Source: Dorea sp. 5-2 (GTDB lineage: Bacteria > Bacillota > Clostridia > Lachnospirales > Lachnospiraceae). From it: a stretch of DNA of 64,000 nucleotides. Below the pieces are notes generated by a model. It made no database searches and had not been told where the DNA came from. It worked only from the letters and a program-made list of their open reading frames with translations. Shown here piece after piece: positions 23,486 through 32,275 of the stretch. The position numbers and the translations under genes were made by a program. The stretch lies in assembly GCF_000403455.2 (NCBI RefSeq), contig NZ_KE159717.1, positions 79,127-143,126 on the forward strand, in the 5' to 3' direction. How positions within the stretch are numbered: position 1 is the stretch's first letter; each line of letters starts with the position of its first letter.

Positions 23486-23811
23486 GATTAACTCCTAAAA
23501 TAAAATAAGCATCCGCTTATACATCTTCAATGACCTAACGATGTGTAACGAATGCTTTCGCTTATCTACCCGGTGGCAGATTACCATTTATTTAACTTTG
23601 GAAAGTACAGCACAGCAAAACAAAGAAGTCAATATTTTCATAAAGTATTGGAGTTGAAGGAGACATATGGTTTTTTAACTGAAGAATCCATCGGGCCCTT
23701 AGGGGAGAATTTATTTGAGAAAATCGCTTATTTCCTGCAAAAATTACAAATAAAACTTGACTAAAAAAGGAACAATGATACAATGAAAACAAAGCCTAAG
23801 GAGGAAACTTT
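23486..23811 (+). other. Intergenic stretch with a doubtful 70-codon frame and the AbiL promoter
   Basis: An open frame at 23552-23764 ends LTEESIGPLGENLFEKIAYF and might be the tail of a lost gene; it has no ribosome site. TTGACT (23757-23762), a 16-base spacer and TACAAT (23779-23784) form a plausible promoter for the following ATPase. Confidence 0.4.
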
Positions 23812-24996
23812 ATGTTATTGCAGTTTTCTGTGACAAACCACAGGTCAATAAAAGATACAGCAACTATTAGTATGAAGGCATCTAAGGACAGTTCTATGAA
23901 GAATAGTCTCATTTCGCCAGATAAAAAAAAGGAATTAGTTCCGGTTATGGCATTATATGGGGCTAATGCAGCGGGTAAGAGCAATGTTCTCCACGCACTT
24001 CTTTTGATGAAAGAGATGATCTGTGGCAATTATGCAAAATTGCTGAAAGGAGAAAACCTGCCGCAAGAGCCGTTTGCGTTTATGGACACAAGCCTGGAAC
24101 CGACCAGTTTTGAGATTATCTATTTTTATAAGGGGATTAAATATGCATACGGTTATTCCTTCAACCAATCTGGTATTTTGACGGAATATCTTTATCACTG
24201 GCCAAAGGGTCGGGAGGCACTCGTATTTTCCAGAGAAAAAGATACTTTTGAATTCCGTGAGAATATTCAAGAGCAAATGACACTGGCAAGCAGGACGGCG
24301 GAAAATCGCCTGTATTTGGTCAGTTCCAATGAATGGAATTGTGCCCAGACTGAAAAAGCGTATCAATGGTTTTTTGAAAAACTAAAGGGGATTACTGGCA
24401 GCGCAGAAGCTTTGGATATTACTTTATCGGCAATTCAAAAAGGCGGAAGAAAGAAGCAGCTTATCCTAAGGGAGATGCTGTATGCAGATCTTGGGATTAA
24501 AGATGTACGGGTAATTGGTTCTAAAGAAAATTCAGAGATTGAGGCTGTACACAGATTGGTTAGCGAGGAAGGAATAGAGACAGAATATTCTCTACGCATG
24601 GGGCAGGAGTCCATAGGAACGCAGAAGTTTTTTTCGCGGATTGGGATGTGGATGGAAGCTTTACAAAATGGTTCTGTGCTGGTGGTAGATGAGATTGAGT
24701 CTAGTATGCATCCATTACTTACCCGGCATCTGATTGAAATGGTTCAGGATGCAGCAGTAAACACTAGCCATGCGCAACTGATTTTTACCACACATGATAC
24801 GGGATTCCTGGATCTTACTCTTTTAAGGCGTGATCAGATTTGGTTTGTAGAAAAAGACGAAAAGTCAATGGAGACGGATGTTTACGCCCTGACAGATTTT
24901 TCCCCAAGGAAGGGTGAAAACATTTCCAAAGGGTATCTGCAGGGACGATACGGAGCGATTCCATTTATCGGAGGTGAGGTTCCATGGGAAGAATAA
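23812..24996 (+). CDS. AAA ATPase of an AbiL-like (RloA-like) defence pair
   Basis: 394 residues. It begins MLLQFSVTNHRSIKDTATIS, typical of AAA_15/OLD-like ATPases. Walker A is ALYGANAAGKSNVLHALLLM, Walker B LVVDEIESSMHPLLTRHLIE, and QLIFTTHDTGFLD is the D-loop/H region. The start follows AAGGAGG. It overlaps the RloB-domain gene by 13 bases. The pair matches the AbiLi-AbiLii type of abortive phage-infection system, in which the ATPase is thought to sense infection and control the Toprim-like partner. Confidence 0.8.
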   Translation: MLLQFSVTNHRSIKDTATISMKASKDSSMKNSLISPDKKKELVPVMALYGANAAGKSNVLHALLLMKEMICGNYAKLLKGENLPQEPFAFMDTSLEPTSFEIIYFYKGIKYAYGYSFNQSGILTEYLYHWPKGREALVFSREKDTFEFRENIQEQMTLASRTAENRLYLVSSNEWNCAQTEKAYQWFFEKLKGITGSAEALDITLSAIQKGGRKKQLILREMLYADLGIKDVRVIGSKENSEIEAVHRLVSEEGIETEYSLRMGQESIGTQKFFSRIGMWMEALQNGSVLVVDEIESSMHPLLTRHLIEMVQDAAVNTSHAQLIFTTHDTGFLDLTLLRRDQIWFVEKDEKSMETDVYALTDFSPRKGENISKGYLQGRYGAIPFIGGEVPWEE

Positions 24997-25607
24997 AGGA
25001 AATAAGCCGCAAATCTGCTTATCGGAGAAAACGCAATCCTGTAGTATACCTGATTTGTGAAGGGACAGAAACAGAGATTCGATATTTTAAGCGATTCAGA
25101 AGCCGTGGATGCCATATCGATATTATACCGATTCCATCACAATACAAAGCTGCAGACCGCCTTGTCCAAAAGGTTAGGTCAACGATAGGGACAAATCCAT
25201 ACTATCCGGATGAGGGAGATATGATTTGGTGCGTGTTTGACCGTGACGAGAACTCCGACGGGTCATTGCAGAAAGCAAAGCAGACAGCGATGAGAGAAGG
25301 ATATCGACTTGCATATTCCAATCCGTCATTTGAGTTGTGGTTTCTTCTTCATTTTGTAAACCAAAAAGCAGAAATTGCAGATTGTCAATCGGTGATAAGA
25401 ATGTTGAAGCAGACAGGACGTCTGGAGCGCTACGAAAAAAGTCAGGATGTATATGATCAGTTGAAACCTTTACAGGAAAGCGCTATTCGATATGCAAAAG
25501 AGCGTGTCCGCACTTTGAAAGAGGAAAAATTGGAGATTATTTGCAGGCAAAGTAATCCGGTGACAACAGTAGCAGATTTGGTGGAGTATTTAAATAGTAG
25601 GAGATGA
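24984..25607 (+). CDS. RloB-domain protein, AbiL-like effector
   Basis: 207 residues behind GGAGGTGAGG, inside the end of the ATPase gene. RloB features: YLICEGTETEIRYFKRF near the start, MIWCVFDRDENSDGSL with the acidic DRD, then YRLAYSNPSFELWFLLHFVN. These acidic and aromatic motifs are those of the Toprim-like RloB/AbiLii family. It is probably the toxic nuclease-like arm of the pair; enzymatic activity is inferred from the family. Confidence 0.8.
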   Translation: MGRIKEISRKSAYRRKRNPVVYLICEGTETEIRYFKRFRSRGCHIDIIPIPSQYKAADRLVQKVRSTIGTNPYYPDEGDMIWCVFDRDENSDGSLQKAKQTAMREGYRLAYSNPSFELWFLLHFVNQKAEIADCQSVIRMLKQTGRLERYEKSQDVYDQLKPLQESAIRYAKERVRTLKEEKLEIICRQSNPVTTVADLVEYLNSRR

Positions 25608-25801
25608 CAGTATAAAAGAGTACTTACCAAAAAAGCCACGGCGCAGGGGGATAATCTGATAAATCCGGTATTAATTATAAATTATATCAGCAAAATGAAG
25701 CGATGGGAAATATGGGTAATTCTCCATCGCTTCTTGTGTATAAGTAAGCATGAATTTGTAAAGATATTTCATTGATTTTGGCAGACAGTGAAAAGGTACA
25801 A
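25608..25801. other. Non-coding gap
   Basis: Just before 25740 the reverse-repeated word CGATGG...CCATCG (about 25703-25730) could form a short hairpin and end the AbiL transcript. Nothing else is recognised. Confidence 0.3.
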
Positions 25802-26100
25802 TTATACGCCAATATCCGGTTCATCGCTGTTTTGTATTTGCTGTAAAACATTTATTTTCACAGCAAATTCCTAAACTACAGAGGAATCCTCCGTATAATT
25901 ATTTTCAAGCAAGAGCCAGATGGTGTGAGAATAGCTGGTAATGGCAGTCTCGTAGTTTCTCAGTGCAGTCATGAGATTGGCGAGGGTACAGTACGAATAA
26001 ATGAGCTGATGCGCATTTTCCGGAAGCATTTTCTGATATATGTCAAATGCTTCTTTTAAAGGTTCCATTGTCTTGTCTCCGTTTCCTTCCAATAAATAAG
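25802..26100 (-). pseudogene. TPR C-terminal remnant of an NB-ARC-TPR gene
   Basis: About 99 codons closely match the last 100 codons of the NB-ARC-TPR protein at 56815-59805: DKTMEPLKEAFDIYQKMLPE, NAHQLIY, NYETAITSYSHTIWLLLENN. A TAG replaces the Gln codon that follows SSVV, and the homology continues beyond it to the natural end. It has no promoter, start or NTPase part. It is a relic of a second copy of that large gene. Confidence 0.8.
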
Positions 26101-26354
26101 TATGAAAGCTTTGCGGCATAAGAAGATGTCAAAAGGGCATAAAATCCCCCTCCCCGCGAAAAGAGCAGGAAAGCAGTTGACAATGCGGCAGGGGCATGAT
26201 AGATTATAGGTAATGAAAAGCTTCTGTGCTTTTGCGGCGATAGAGAGGAGCTACCCGTCCCGACTTTGCGGGCAATAGAAATACAAAGGTCGTCTCTGCC
26301 TATGGAATTATCATAGGACTGCTCCCAGAATTGCAATTCAAAAAAGAAATGTAA

Positions 26355-26388
26355 TGCCTGAGTCTAACCGCTCAGGCAGTTTCTTTTT
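26355..26388 (+). terminator. Rho-independent terminator
   Basis: TGCCTGAG (26355-26362) and CTCAGGCA (26371-26378) form an 8-bp stem with an 8-base loop, followed by GTTTCTTTTT. The 250 bases before it hold no recognisable gene. Confidence 0.65.
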
Positions 26389-26404
26389 ACGGAAGGATGA
26401 AAAA

Positions 26405-26773
26405 ATGCGGACACTTTTGCAAATTTTTCGGGATACGAAAGAGGTGCTGTGTGAGTATGACTATTATATCCACACACAGAAGCGTATCCTCCACCTTACA
26501 AATTCAGAGATTAAGATACCGCATTTAATGGGAATGCAGTATCTTGGAAAGCCAAATCAGTTCACTGGAGACTTCGGCGCCTATGCGATAAAAAAGCAGC
26601 GTGTCACAATAGAATCGGTGGAAAAGCTGGTGCGGAAATACTATAAGACGGAGGAAAAACAGCGCAGGATGCTTGAAATGATCCATAGGAAATTGGATAA
26701 CCTTGCGGAATTAGGGGAGATGTTTTCGTCTTATAGTTACGATCAGCCGTCCATCGGCATATGGAGAATATGA
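26405..26773 (+). CDS. PBECR4-domain protein, probably truncated
   Basis: 122 residues. The block YYIHTQKRILHLTNSEIKIP, HLMGMQYLGKPNQFTGDFGA and YYKTEEKQRRMLEMIHRKLD fits the PBECR4 family (phage Barnase-EndoU-ColicinE5/D-RelE-like nuclease 4). Relatives I recall continue for some tens of residues after LGEMFSSYS; here the sequence turns into an unrelated tail and stops. Just after, in another frame, bases to 26831 read EYEPYQFIDTEKEFEKAVKK, stop, the end of some other gene. A junction lies near 26750. Possible toxin or nuclease; function unproven. Confidence 0.6.
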   Translation: MRTLLQIFRDTKEVLCEYDYYIHTQKRILHLTNSEIKIPHLMGMQYLGKPNQFTGDFGAYAIKKQRVTIESVEKLVRKYYKTEEKQRRMLEMIHRKLDNLAELGEMFSSYSYDQPSIGIWRI

Positions 26774-26856
26774 GCCATATCAATTTATTGACACAGAGAA
26801 GGAATTTGAGAAAGCAGTAAAAAAATTATAATCAAAAGATATTGTGACAGTATACC

Positions 26857-26894
26857 ATATTATTGCGTGAAATGCAGATTTTACGCAATAATAT
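26857..26894. repeat. 38-bp palindrome before the second recombinase
   Basis: ATATTATTGCGT (26857-26868) and ACGCAATAATAT (26883-26894) are perfect inverted repeats of 12 bases, and the flanking AAAT/ATTT also pair. It lies 27 bases before the recombinase start. It could be a dimeric operator or a recombinase binding site. Confidence 0.6.
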
Positions 26895-26921
26895 GTATAA
26901 AAGAGAATAGAGGATTATTTT

Positions 26922-28028
26922 ATGAGTGAATATACGGATACTGTACGAACACAGAATATACTGGCTTTGAGGGCGTTGCTGAAGCAAATGCCTCCTTTTT
27001 GTACGGATTATTTCAGGGGAATTGCTTCGTCAACATCTCCAAGGACACAGACTGGGTATTGCCGGGATATCTATACCTTTTTACAATTTGTTGTTATGAG
27101 AAATCCTCTATACAGAGATTCCGAAATTAAGGATATTCCCCTTAAAGTCCTTGAGGAAATGACGCCGGCGGACATCGACGAATATCTGGAACATCTTAAC
27201 TACTATATATTTGAAGGTACTGAATATAGAAACGGTGAATCTGCAAAAGCACGAAAGCTGTCTGCCCTTAGTAATATATACAGCTTCTTTAATAAACGGC
27301 AGATTGTTTCAAATAATCCCTTAAATGCCATTGAACGGCCCAAAGTCCATGATAAAGTAATTATTACACTGGATCAGGAACAGATATTTGATTTAATGGA
27401 TGCAGTCGAAAGCCCGACTAATATGACAGACCGTCAGAAAAAGTTTCATAATCTTACCATGGCCCGTGACCGTGCTATTTTAACATCATTTTTGGGGACC
27501 GGAATGCGGGTATCAGAATTGGCAGGATTGGATGTTACAGATGTAGATTTTAATAATCAGACGTTCCGTGTGATCCGGAAAGGCGGAAATGAAGCATACA
27601 TATACTTTGGAGATGATGTCCGGGACGCCCTCTGCTACTATTTGGCTATTCAGGAAGAACCAGAAAATACGAACGAAGAGATAAAACAACTATCCCCCAG
27701 GGATGCCCTATTGAAAGGCAATGATGAAGAGAAAGCATTATTTCTCTCGCTTAGAGGGAATCGTATGGCGGTCCGCAGTATCGAGGTTATGGTTAAAAAA
27801 TACTGTACAATGATAAATACAAATAAGAAAATTACCCCTCATAAGCTTCGGAGTACATATGGAACAGCTTTATATAAAGAAACTGGAGATATCTATCTGG
27901 TAGCGGATGTTCTTGGGCATAAAGATGTAAATACTACCAAAAAGCATTATGCCGAGATGACCAATGATAATCGGAAACGTGCGGCAAATATTGTCCCTTT
28001 GAAAAAAACACATGAGAAAAGCACATAA
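26922..28028 (+). CDS. Tyrosine recombinase (XerC/XerD-like)
   Basis: 368 residues. Catalytic residues visible: Arg196 (GTGMRVSELAGL), Lys220 (IRKGGN), His307 and Arg310 (HKLRSTYGT), His333 (LGHKDVNTTKKH) and Tyr343. The N-terminal SAM-like core-binding domain is present. It is a stand-alone recombinase without excisionase or phage neighbours. The palindrome at 26857-26894 may be its site or operator. It could mediate local inversions or cassette insertion; the substrate is unknown. Confidence 0.88.
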   Translation: MSEYTDTVRTQNILALRALLKQMPPFCTDYFRGIASSTSPRTQTGYCRDIYTFLQFVVMRNPLYRDSEIKDIPLKVLEEMTPADIDEYLEHLNYYIFEGTEYRNGESAKARKLSALSNIYSFFNKRQIVSNNPLNAIERPKVHDKVIITLDQEQIFDLMDAVESPTNMTDRQKKFHNLTMARDRAILTSFLGTGMRVSELAGLDVTDVDFNNQTFRVIRKGGNEAYIYFGDDVRDALCYYLAIQEEPENTNEEIKQLSPRDALLKGNDEEKALFLSLRGNRMAVRSIEVMVKKYCTMINTNKKITPHKLRSTYGTALYKETGDIYLVADVLGHKDVNTTKKHYAEMTNDNRKRAANIVPLKKTHEKST

Positions 28029-28127
28029 AAAGAGGGTGGAATTTTAAAGATTACCATGTTATGATACATATAATATAAAGTATTAACACTATAAATGCAA
28101 ATCATAATTCAGAAAGGATGTGGTTTA

Positions 28128-28376
28128 ATGACCGTACAGCAACAAGTATGCGCACGCATTATTAACATGTCAGATGAAGGCGCTGCTTTTATTGAGCAAG
28201 TAATAAATAATATGAATCCTGTTTTTTTTATAGGAAAAAATAATTTAAAATCTACTACAGAGGCGATAGATGTATCAAAAAGAATCGGCGTTGGAAAGGG
28301 AATTATTGAAGAGCCAACTGATTTTGATAAATGGGACGAGGAAATTGCTGATTTATTTGAGGATAAAAAAAAATGA
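28128..28376 (+). CDS. Antitoxin of a PIN-toxin pair
   Basis: 82 residues from ATG 28128 behind GAAAGGATG. No strong family signature, but the acidic C-terminus DFDKWDEEIADLFEDKK is typical of small antitoxins, and the stop overlaps (ATGA) the start of a PIN-domain toxin fragment. With the toxin truncated, it is an orphan antitoxin or simply a remnant. Confidence 0.65.
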   Translation: MTVQQQVCARIINMSDEGAAFIEQVINNMNPVFFIGKNNLKSTTEAIDVSKRIGVGKGIIEEPTDFDKWDEEIADLFEDKKK

Positions 28377-28456
28377 ATTATCTAGCAGACACACATATTT
28401 TAATTTGGGCAATAACAGATAGTCCTAAATTATCCCAAAATGCAAGAGAAATTTAG
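28373..28456 (+). pseudogene. PIN-domain (VapC-like) toxin, N-terminal fragment
   Basis: 27 codons: MNYLADTHILIWAITDSPKL, then SQNAREI and a stop. LADTHILIWA is the first PIN motif with the metal-binding Asp. Everything after about residue 27 (normally ~130 residues) is missing. The next bases belong to a surface-protein gene on the opposite strand, so a rearrangement point lies near 28455-28460. Confidence 0.75.
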
Positions 28457-29378
28457 CCGAAACGGTCTGAGATATAGAAAGCAGTTTCCTCTTATATCCT
28501 GTTTTGTGTAAAGCTTGAAACAGGACTTCTACAACTTGATCTTTCTTATCCTTGGTCAATACAACCTCATACTTTTTATGATTCATGGCCAGATCCGCCG
28601 GTGTTTTCGTTTCTTTTAAGATATACTCACCTAACGGCAGATTCTTCGATACTCCTTTGCCTTCTTCATCTGTTGTGATGGTGTCCACGGCATTTCCATC
28701 CATATCATAAACTGTAAATTCCACGCCTGGTAAAGACCGCTTTTCATACTCCATACGGTTGATTTTCCCGAAATCAGAATCATATGTTGAGATTCCGGTG
28801 AGCATATCTCCAACCTTATCTATTGTGATGGTTCCGGTTTTTTCAAATTCATCTACCATTTCTACTTTTAGGATCTCACCGCTTTCCAGAACAGTAAAAG
28901 GGATTTCTTCCGCAAGCTCATATCCATCCGGAGCCTGTTCTTCAATCAGTATATAATCGCCAGGCGCTAATCGGTCAATCCTATGTACTTTTCCGTCAGT
29001 AATCCAGGATGTTACCTCATTTCCATCAGAATCCTTAATGGTAAGCTTTGCACCGATTACCTCCTTACCGCCGATGTCCACTTTGCTGATATCTACTTTA
29101 GTGAAATCATTTGTGACCTCCTGCTCTGCGGCTATGACTGTCTGTTCCTGATTCGTATACTGCAGATTGAAATCAATCAGCTCTTCGCTTTGTACATATC
29201 CTGGAGATGGTTTCAGCTCCTTCGCATAATAGTGCGCAATGGGCAGATCTTTCGTAAAAGCTGCCACTCCATTTTCATCAGAGAATACTGTCTCAATCAG
29301 TGTATCTGCGGGAATGACAATACCCTCACCTATTAAAATATCCTCTGCTGTATAAAGGCCGAAAATGGTTCCTGCCAC
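28425..29378 (-). pseudogene. SpaA/Cna-B-type surface protein, main fragment
   Basis: About 317 codons in this frame. Prealbumin-like SpaA domains are visible: GTIFGLYTAEDIL, HYYAKELKPSPGYV, VDISKVDIGGKEVIGAKLTI, IEEQAPDGYELAEEIPFTV, LPGVEFTVYDMDG, LPLGEYILKETKTP. Such domains form intramolecular isopeptide bonds in Gram-positive surface proteins or pilins. No LPXTG sorting signal or membrane tail follows; the end runs into the PIN-toxin fragment. Its true start is in the frame of 29392-29736, so the gene is frameshifted as well as truncated. Confidence 0.78.
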
Positions 29379-29391
29379 AGGATTTTTTGTC

Positions 29392-29736
29392 TCAATATAT
29401 AATTTTTACCTTTTCTTCTGCAAAAAATAGTTTGGTAAAATCATGTTCGATATCGAAGTCTGTCTGCGCTTTTATGGATATATCTTGGGCAATAACAAAC
29501 TCGTCTTCTGTTAAGCGTTCCTTCATTTCAGATAAAAAAGGCAGATTGGATGCACCCTCATTATACAAAATAAAGTTATCTTCCTGAACCGGTGCCTTAT
29601 CCTCTGCTGATTCCACTGTCTGGATTTCTGGCTTTGCAGATTCTGCTGCAAACGCCGTCATACTTGAATGAAGTATTGTTGTGCAGCAGATTAAGAATGC
29701 CAGGGTTCCTGACATAATTCTTTGTTTTCTAATCAT
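29392..29736 (-). pseudogene. N-terminus of the SpaA-type surface protein (frameshifted)
   Basis: 114 codons from ATG 29736, behind AGGAGGAAAAC. Residues 1-30 form a signal peptide (KQRIMSGTLAFLICCTTILH, cleavage likely after MTAFAAES). The frame ends FFAEEKVKIIY, stop, while the homologous continuation IETKNPVAGTIFGLY lies in the frame of the next feature. A one- or two-base indel near 29395-29405 explains this. Confidence 0.75.
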
Positions 29737-30237
29737 CGTTTTCCTCCTGATATAATAATGAAAAGGCAGGGAATATCCCTGCCCGGCCAGCCCTGCGGCT
29801 AAATAAATTTTTAAGTGCGGGAAATCTGCCTTTTTGTTTCTCTCCTCCTTTCTCCTGCAAGCCCCAAAAAAGCCAAAGGCAGACTGCTTCTTGATACCTG
29901 TTTCCAGGAATTGTACAAAAAGCCTTCCGCACTTTGGCTCGCTAAAAAAATATATCCTTATTATATAGAAAGAAACATGCTCTTTCAAATCCACAAAACG
30001 CCATATACTGCCAAATACATATTACAGCTGTTCTTCGAGGAAAACATATCTGATATTAAGACAACTTATCTGTTCCCCTGCCTTTCTCTTTTATTCTGTT
30101 GCCCATTCCATGTTTTGCGACATCTTCTCCTTATTCTTTCATTGAGCATTCCGGAGGGCTCTGTTAAGCTATGGGTATACGATATTGGATTTCAAAAGGA
30201 CTTCCGACAAAATAATACAATAAGGAGAGAAATACAG
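29737..30237. other. 500-bp gap between surface-protein relic and the 628-residue gene
   Basis: The downstream reading frame is open back to 29815, but the first ATG with a ribosome site is at 30238, and the upstream frame shows no family resemblance. I see no RNA gene here. Confidence 0.4.
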
Positions 30238-32124
30238 ATGAAAAAAGGATTATATGTCCCGGCATGCCACAAATATATCAGGAAAAGAGATGGTACTCCC
30301 GACCAGCAGCGCATATTCAACGTTGCAAAGTCTGCATTTAAAGCAAAATATCCTAATCAGAAATTAGAAGATAGGGAACTGATCAGTTTCTTAAAGGCGA
30401 ACCATGTGATTCCGGAAGAAACGAAAGGGGAAGACTTGAATACGGAGCATCCGGAACTTTGTTTTACGATTATCTCCCAATATAAATGTAATTCAACCTG
30501 TCAATTATGTGCCTATTCTCCGCTCTTTAAAAACCAGTGGGAAATGCAGGAATCCATATTAATTGGTTATGCCCTGAGAAGCTGGAATAATTTACAGGCT
30601 CTCTTAGAATCCGGTCTTACCTGCCGCCACTTCCGGGCAATGATTCCCGTATCGGAAAAATCATCCGTCTCAGTAATACCTTTAAATCGGCTGGCTTTTG
30701 AATATATGGAAAAGGTGCCAAAATCACAATCGGATATGTTGTCCATCTCCGAAAATATCATCCATACCTTGAAACAGAATAATAAAAATAAGCTCTCTGC
30801 AGATGATTTTAAAATTGCAAAAAAATACCTTGATAATCTCTTCCTAAGTAATTATCATGCTTTGCCGCCGGAAAAGATTGAAAACATTTTGAAAAAATGC
30901 TTTCAGCTGCATTTCCGACCGGCTCCTGAGCCTTCAACACAACAGGAAAAACAGGAAGAAATTATGGAAGAAAGCCCTCTGCGCCTGGAGGGCCTGCTAG
31001 CAGGGAAATCTCTGACAACAGCGGGAAACAGAAATCCTCTGCAAGAAACTGCCAGTAAGAAAAAAGTAACAGATGATAAGCGTGAAAAGGCAGTTCACAC
31101 CTGCTATACAAAAGATATTTCATCTGTACCAATAAAACCAATTTCCGCTGCAGCTATGGAACGCCCTCCCCATATATGGCAGATAACCTATAAAGAGCTT
31201 CAAGATTTTCCGGCAATAAACCTGGATACAGCAGACAAATGGCAGATGAGATTGTTTCTTGAAAAACTGCTAATGACGCCCCTGCTTCCTATGGAAACCT
31301 TGATAGATAATAAGGGTTCGTCATGGGTGCTTCTCTATGTTCAAGGCAAATTTTATTATTATTCCAGCAGTAATCTGACCATATTAGATACCATACTGCC
31401 CTATATTGAAAAAAGTGCTTTCCGCAAAATCATTTGTTACGAGCCTTATCAATTGTATGAATACTTTTTCCGGCAGCAAGTCTATGGCATAACCCTGTTC
31501 AGCATCCGGCTTGGAATGGATTTCGCCTGTTCCCCGGCTTTATGGAAATGTAATATAAATACTGTCCTGCATGAAATATGCAAAACAGAAAATCCTGATC
31601 ATGCCCCTGCAGTAATGGACAGCATGCGGAACTACTATAAGATGTTCCAATATTTAAGCAAGACTGGTTTAGAAAAAAAGAAGATGTACTGGGAAAGATA
31701 TTATATCATGAAATTTTTAGGATATTCTTATCATAGAAAAGAAAACGGTTTAACAGGAAAACCCCTGTTTCTAAAAGAGGCCCTGGATGGCTATCAGTTT
31801 GCTTATACCGAAAAGGATACATTAATGGCTCCTTATATGGCTGTCCGCTATCAGATCCGATGGGAATCAAAAGATGAATTTCCAATTGAATCCATGCTTT
31901 CGGAAATTACGAAGCACAGAATTCCGGAAATTCATGAAATATTACTGCTATCCTATAGTAAAAATAATATGATATTTTCCATACTTCCCTCGGAATATGG
32001 TTACTTATGTGATTTGGTAAATAATATTGCATGTTATTTTGCAGAGATAAATAAAAAATTGCCGGTACATATTGACGAAGACATTTTGAGCAGTCAGAAT
32101 GAAAAATGTGTGGCAGTGCCTTGA
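30238..32124 (+). CDS. Unrecognised 628-residue protein with CX3CX2C motif
   Basis: Start chosen at 30238 behind TAAGGAGAG; the frame is open for 141 more codons upstream without a ribosome site. Visible features: a basic N-terminal region, FTIISQYKCNSTCQLCAYSP at about residues 78-97 (spacing CX3CX2C), a low-complexity stretch rich in Gln, Glu and Lys (~240-330), and an alpha-helical C-terminal half rich in Tyr and Phe. The Cys motif resembles radical-SAM spacing, but no other hallmark (such as GGE) follows, so it may bind metal structurally. No signal peptide or membrane segment. I do not know its function. Confidence 0.7.
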   Translation: MKKGLYVPACHKYIRKRDGTPDQQRIFNVAKSAFKAKYPNQKLEDRELISFLKANHVIPEETKGEDLNTEHPELCFTIISQYKCNSTCQLCAYSPLFKNQWEMQESILIGYALRSWNNLQALLESGLTCRHFRAMIPVSEKSSVSVIPLNRLAFEYMEKVPKSQSDMLSISENIIHTLKQNNKNKLSADDFKIAKKYLDNLFLSNYHALPPEKIENILKKCFQLHFRPAPEPSTQQEKQEEIMEESPLRLEGLLAGKSLTTAGNRNPLQETASKKKVTDDKREKAVHTCYTKDISSVPIKPISAAAMERPPHIWQITYKELQDFPAINLDTADKWQMRLFLEKLLMTPLLPMETLIDNKGSSWVLLYVQGKFYYYSSSNLTILDTILPYIEKSAFRKIICYEPYQLYEYFFRQQVYGITLFSIRLGMDFACSPALWKCNINTVLHEICKTENPDHAPAVMDSMRNYYKMFQYLSKTGLEKKKMYWERYYIMKFLGYSYHRKENGLTGKPLFLKEALDGYQFAYTEKDTLMAPYMAVRYQIRWESKDEFPIESMLSEITKHRIPEIHEILLLSYSKNNMIFSILPSEYGYLCDLVNNIACYFAEINKKLPVHIDEDILSSQNEKCVAVP

Positions 32125-32211
32125 TTAATGTAAGGTGGCAGTGAGAAAAAATAGCGGGGAAGAGTAAATGATGTTATATGTATACTTCATACTATAACAT
32201 AAATGTAATAC

Positions 32212-32263
32212 AAAAATCAGGATAACTGACCGTTTTGAGACATCTGGACAGCTCCTGATTTTT
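32212..32263. terminator. Bidirectional hairpin between convergent genes
   Basis: AAAAATCAGGA (32212-32222) and TCCTGATTTTT (32253-32263) are perfect 11-base inverted repeats with a 30-base loop and T/A tracts on both strands. It separates the 628-residue gene from the minus-strand gene at 32276. Confidence 0.6.
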
Positions 32264-32275
32264 ATATTTCTCCTA

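Noticed and set aside
29815..30237. Upstream extension of the 628-residue ORF by 141 codons
   Set aside because: The frame is open, but the first ATG with a ribosome site is at 30238 and the upstream peptide is low in similarity to anything I know and overlaps the divergent gene's regulatory region.
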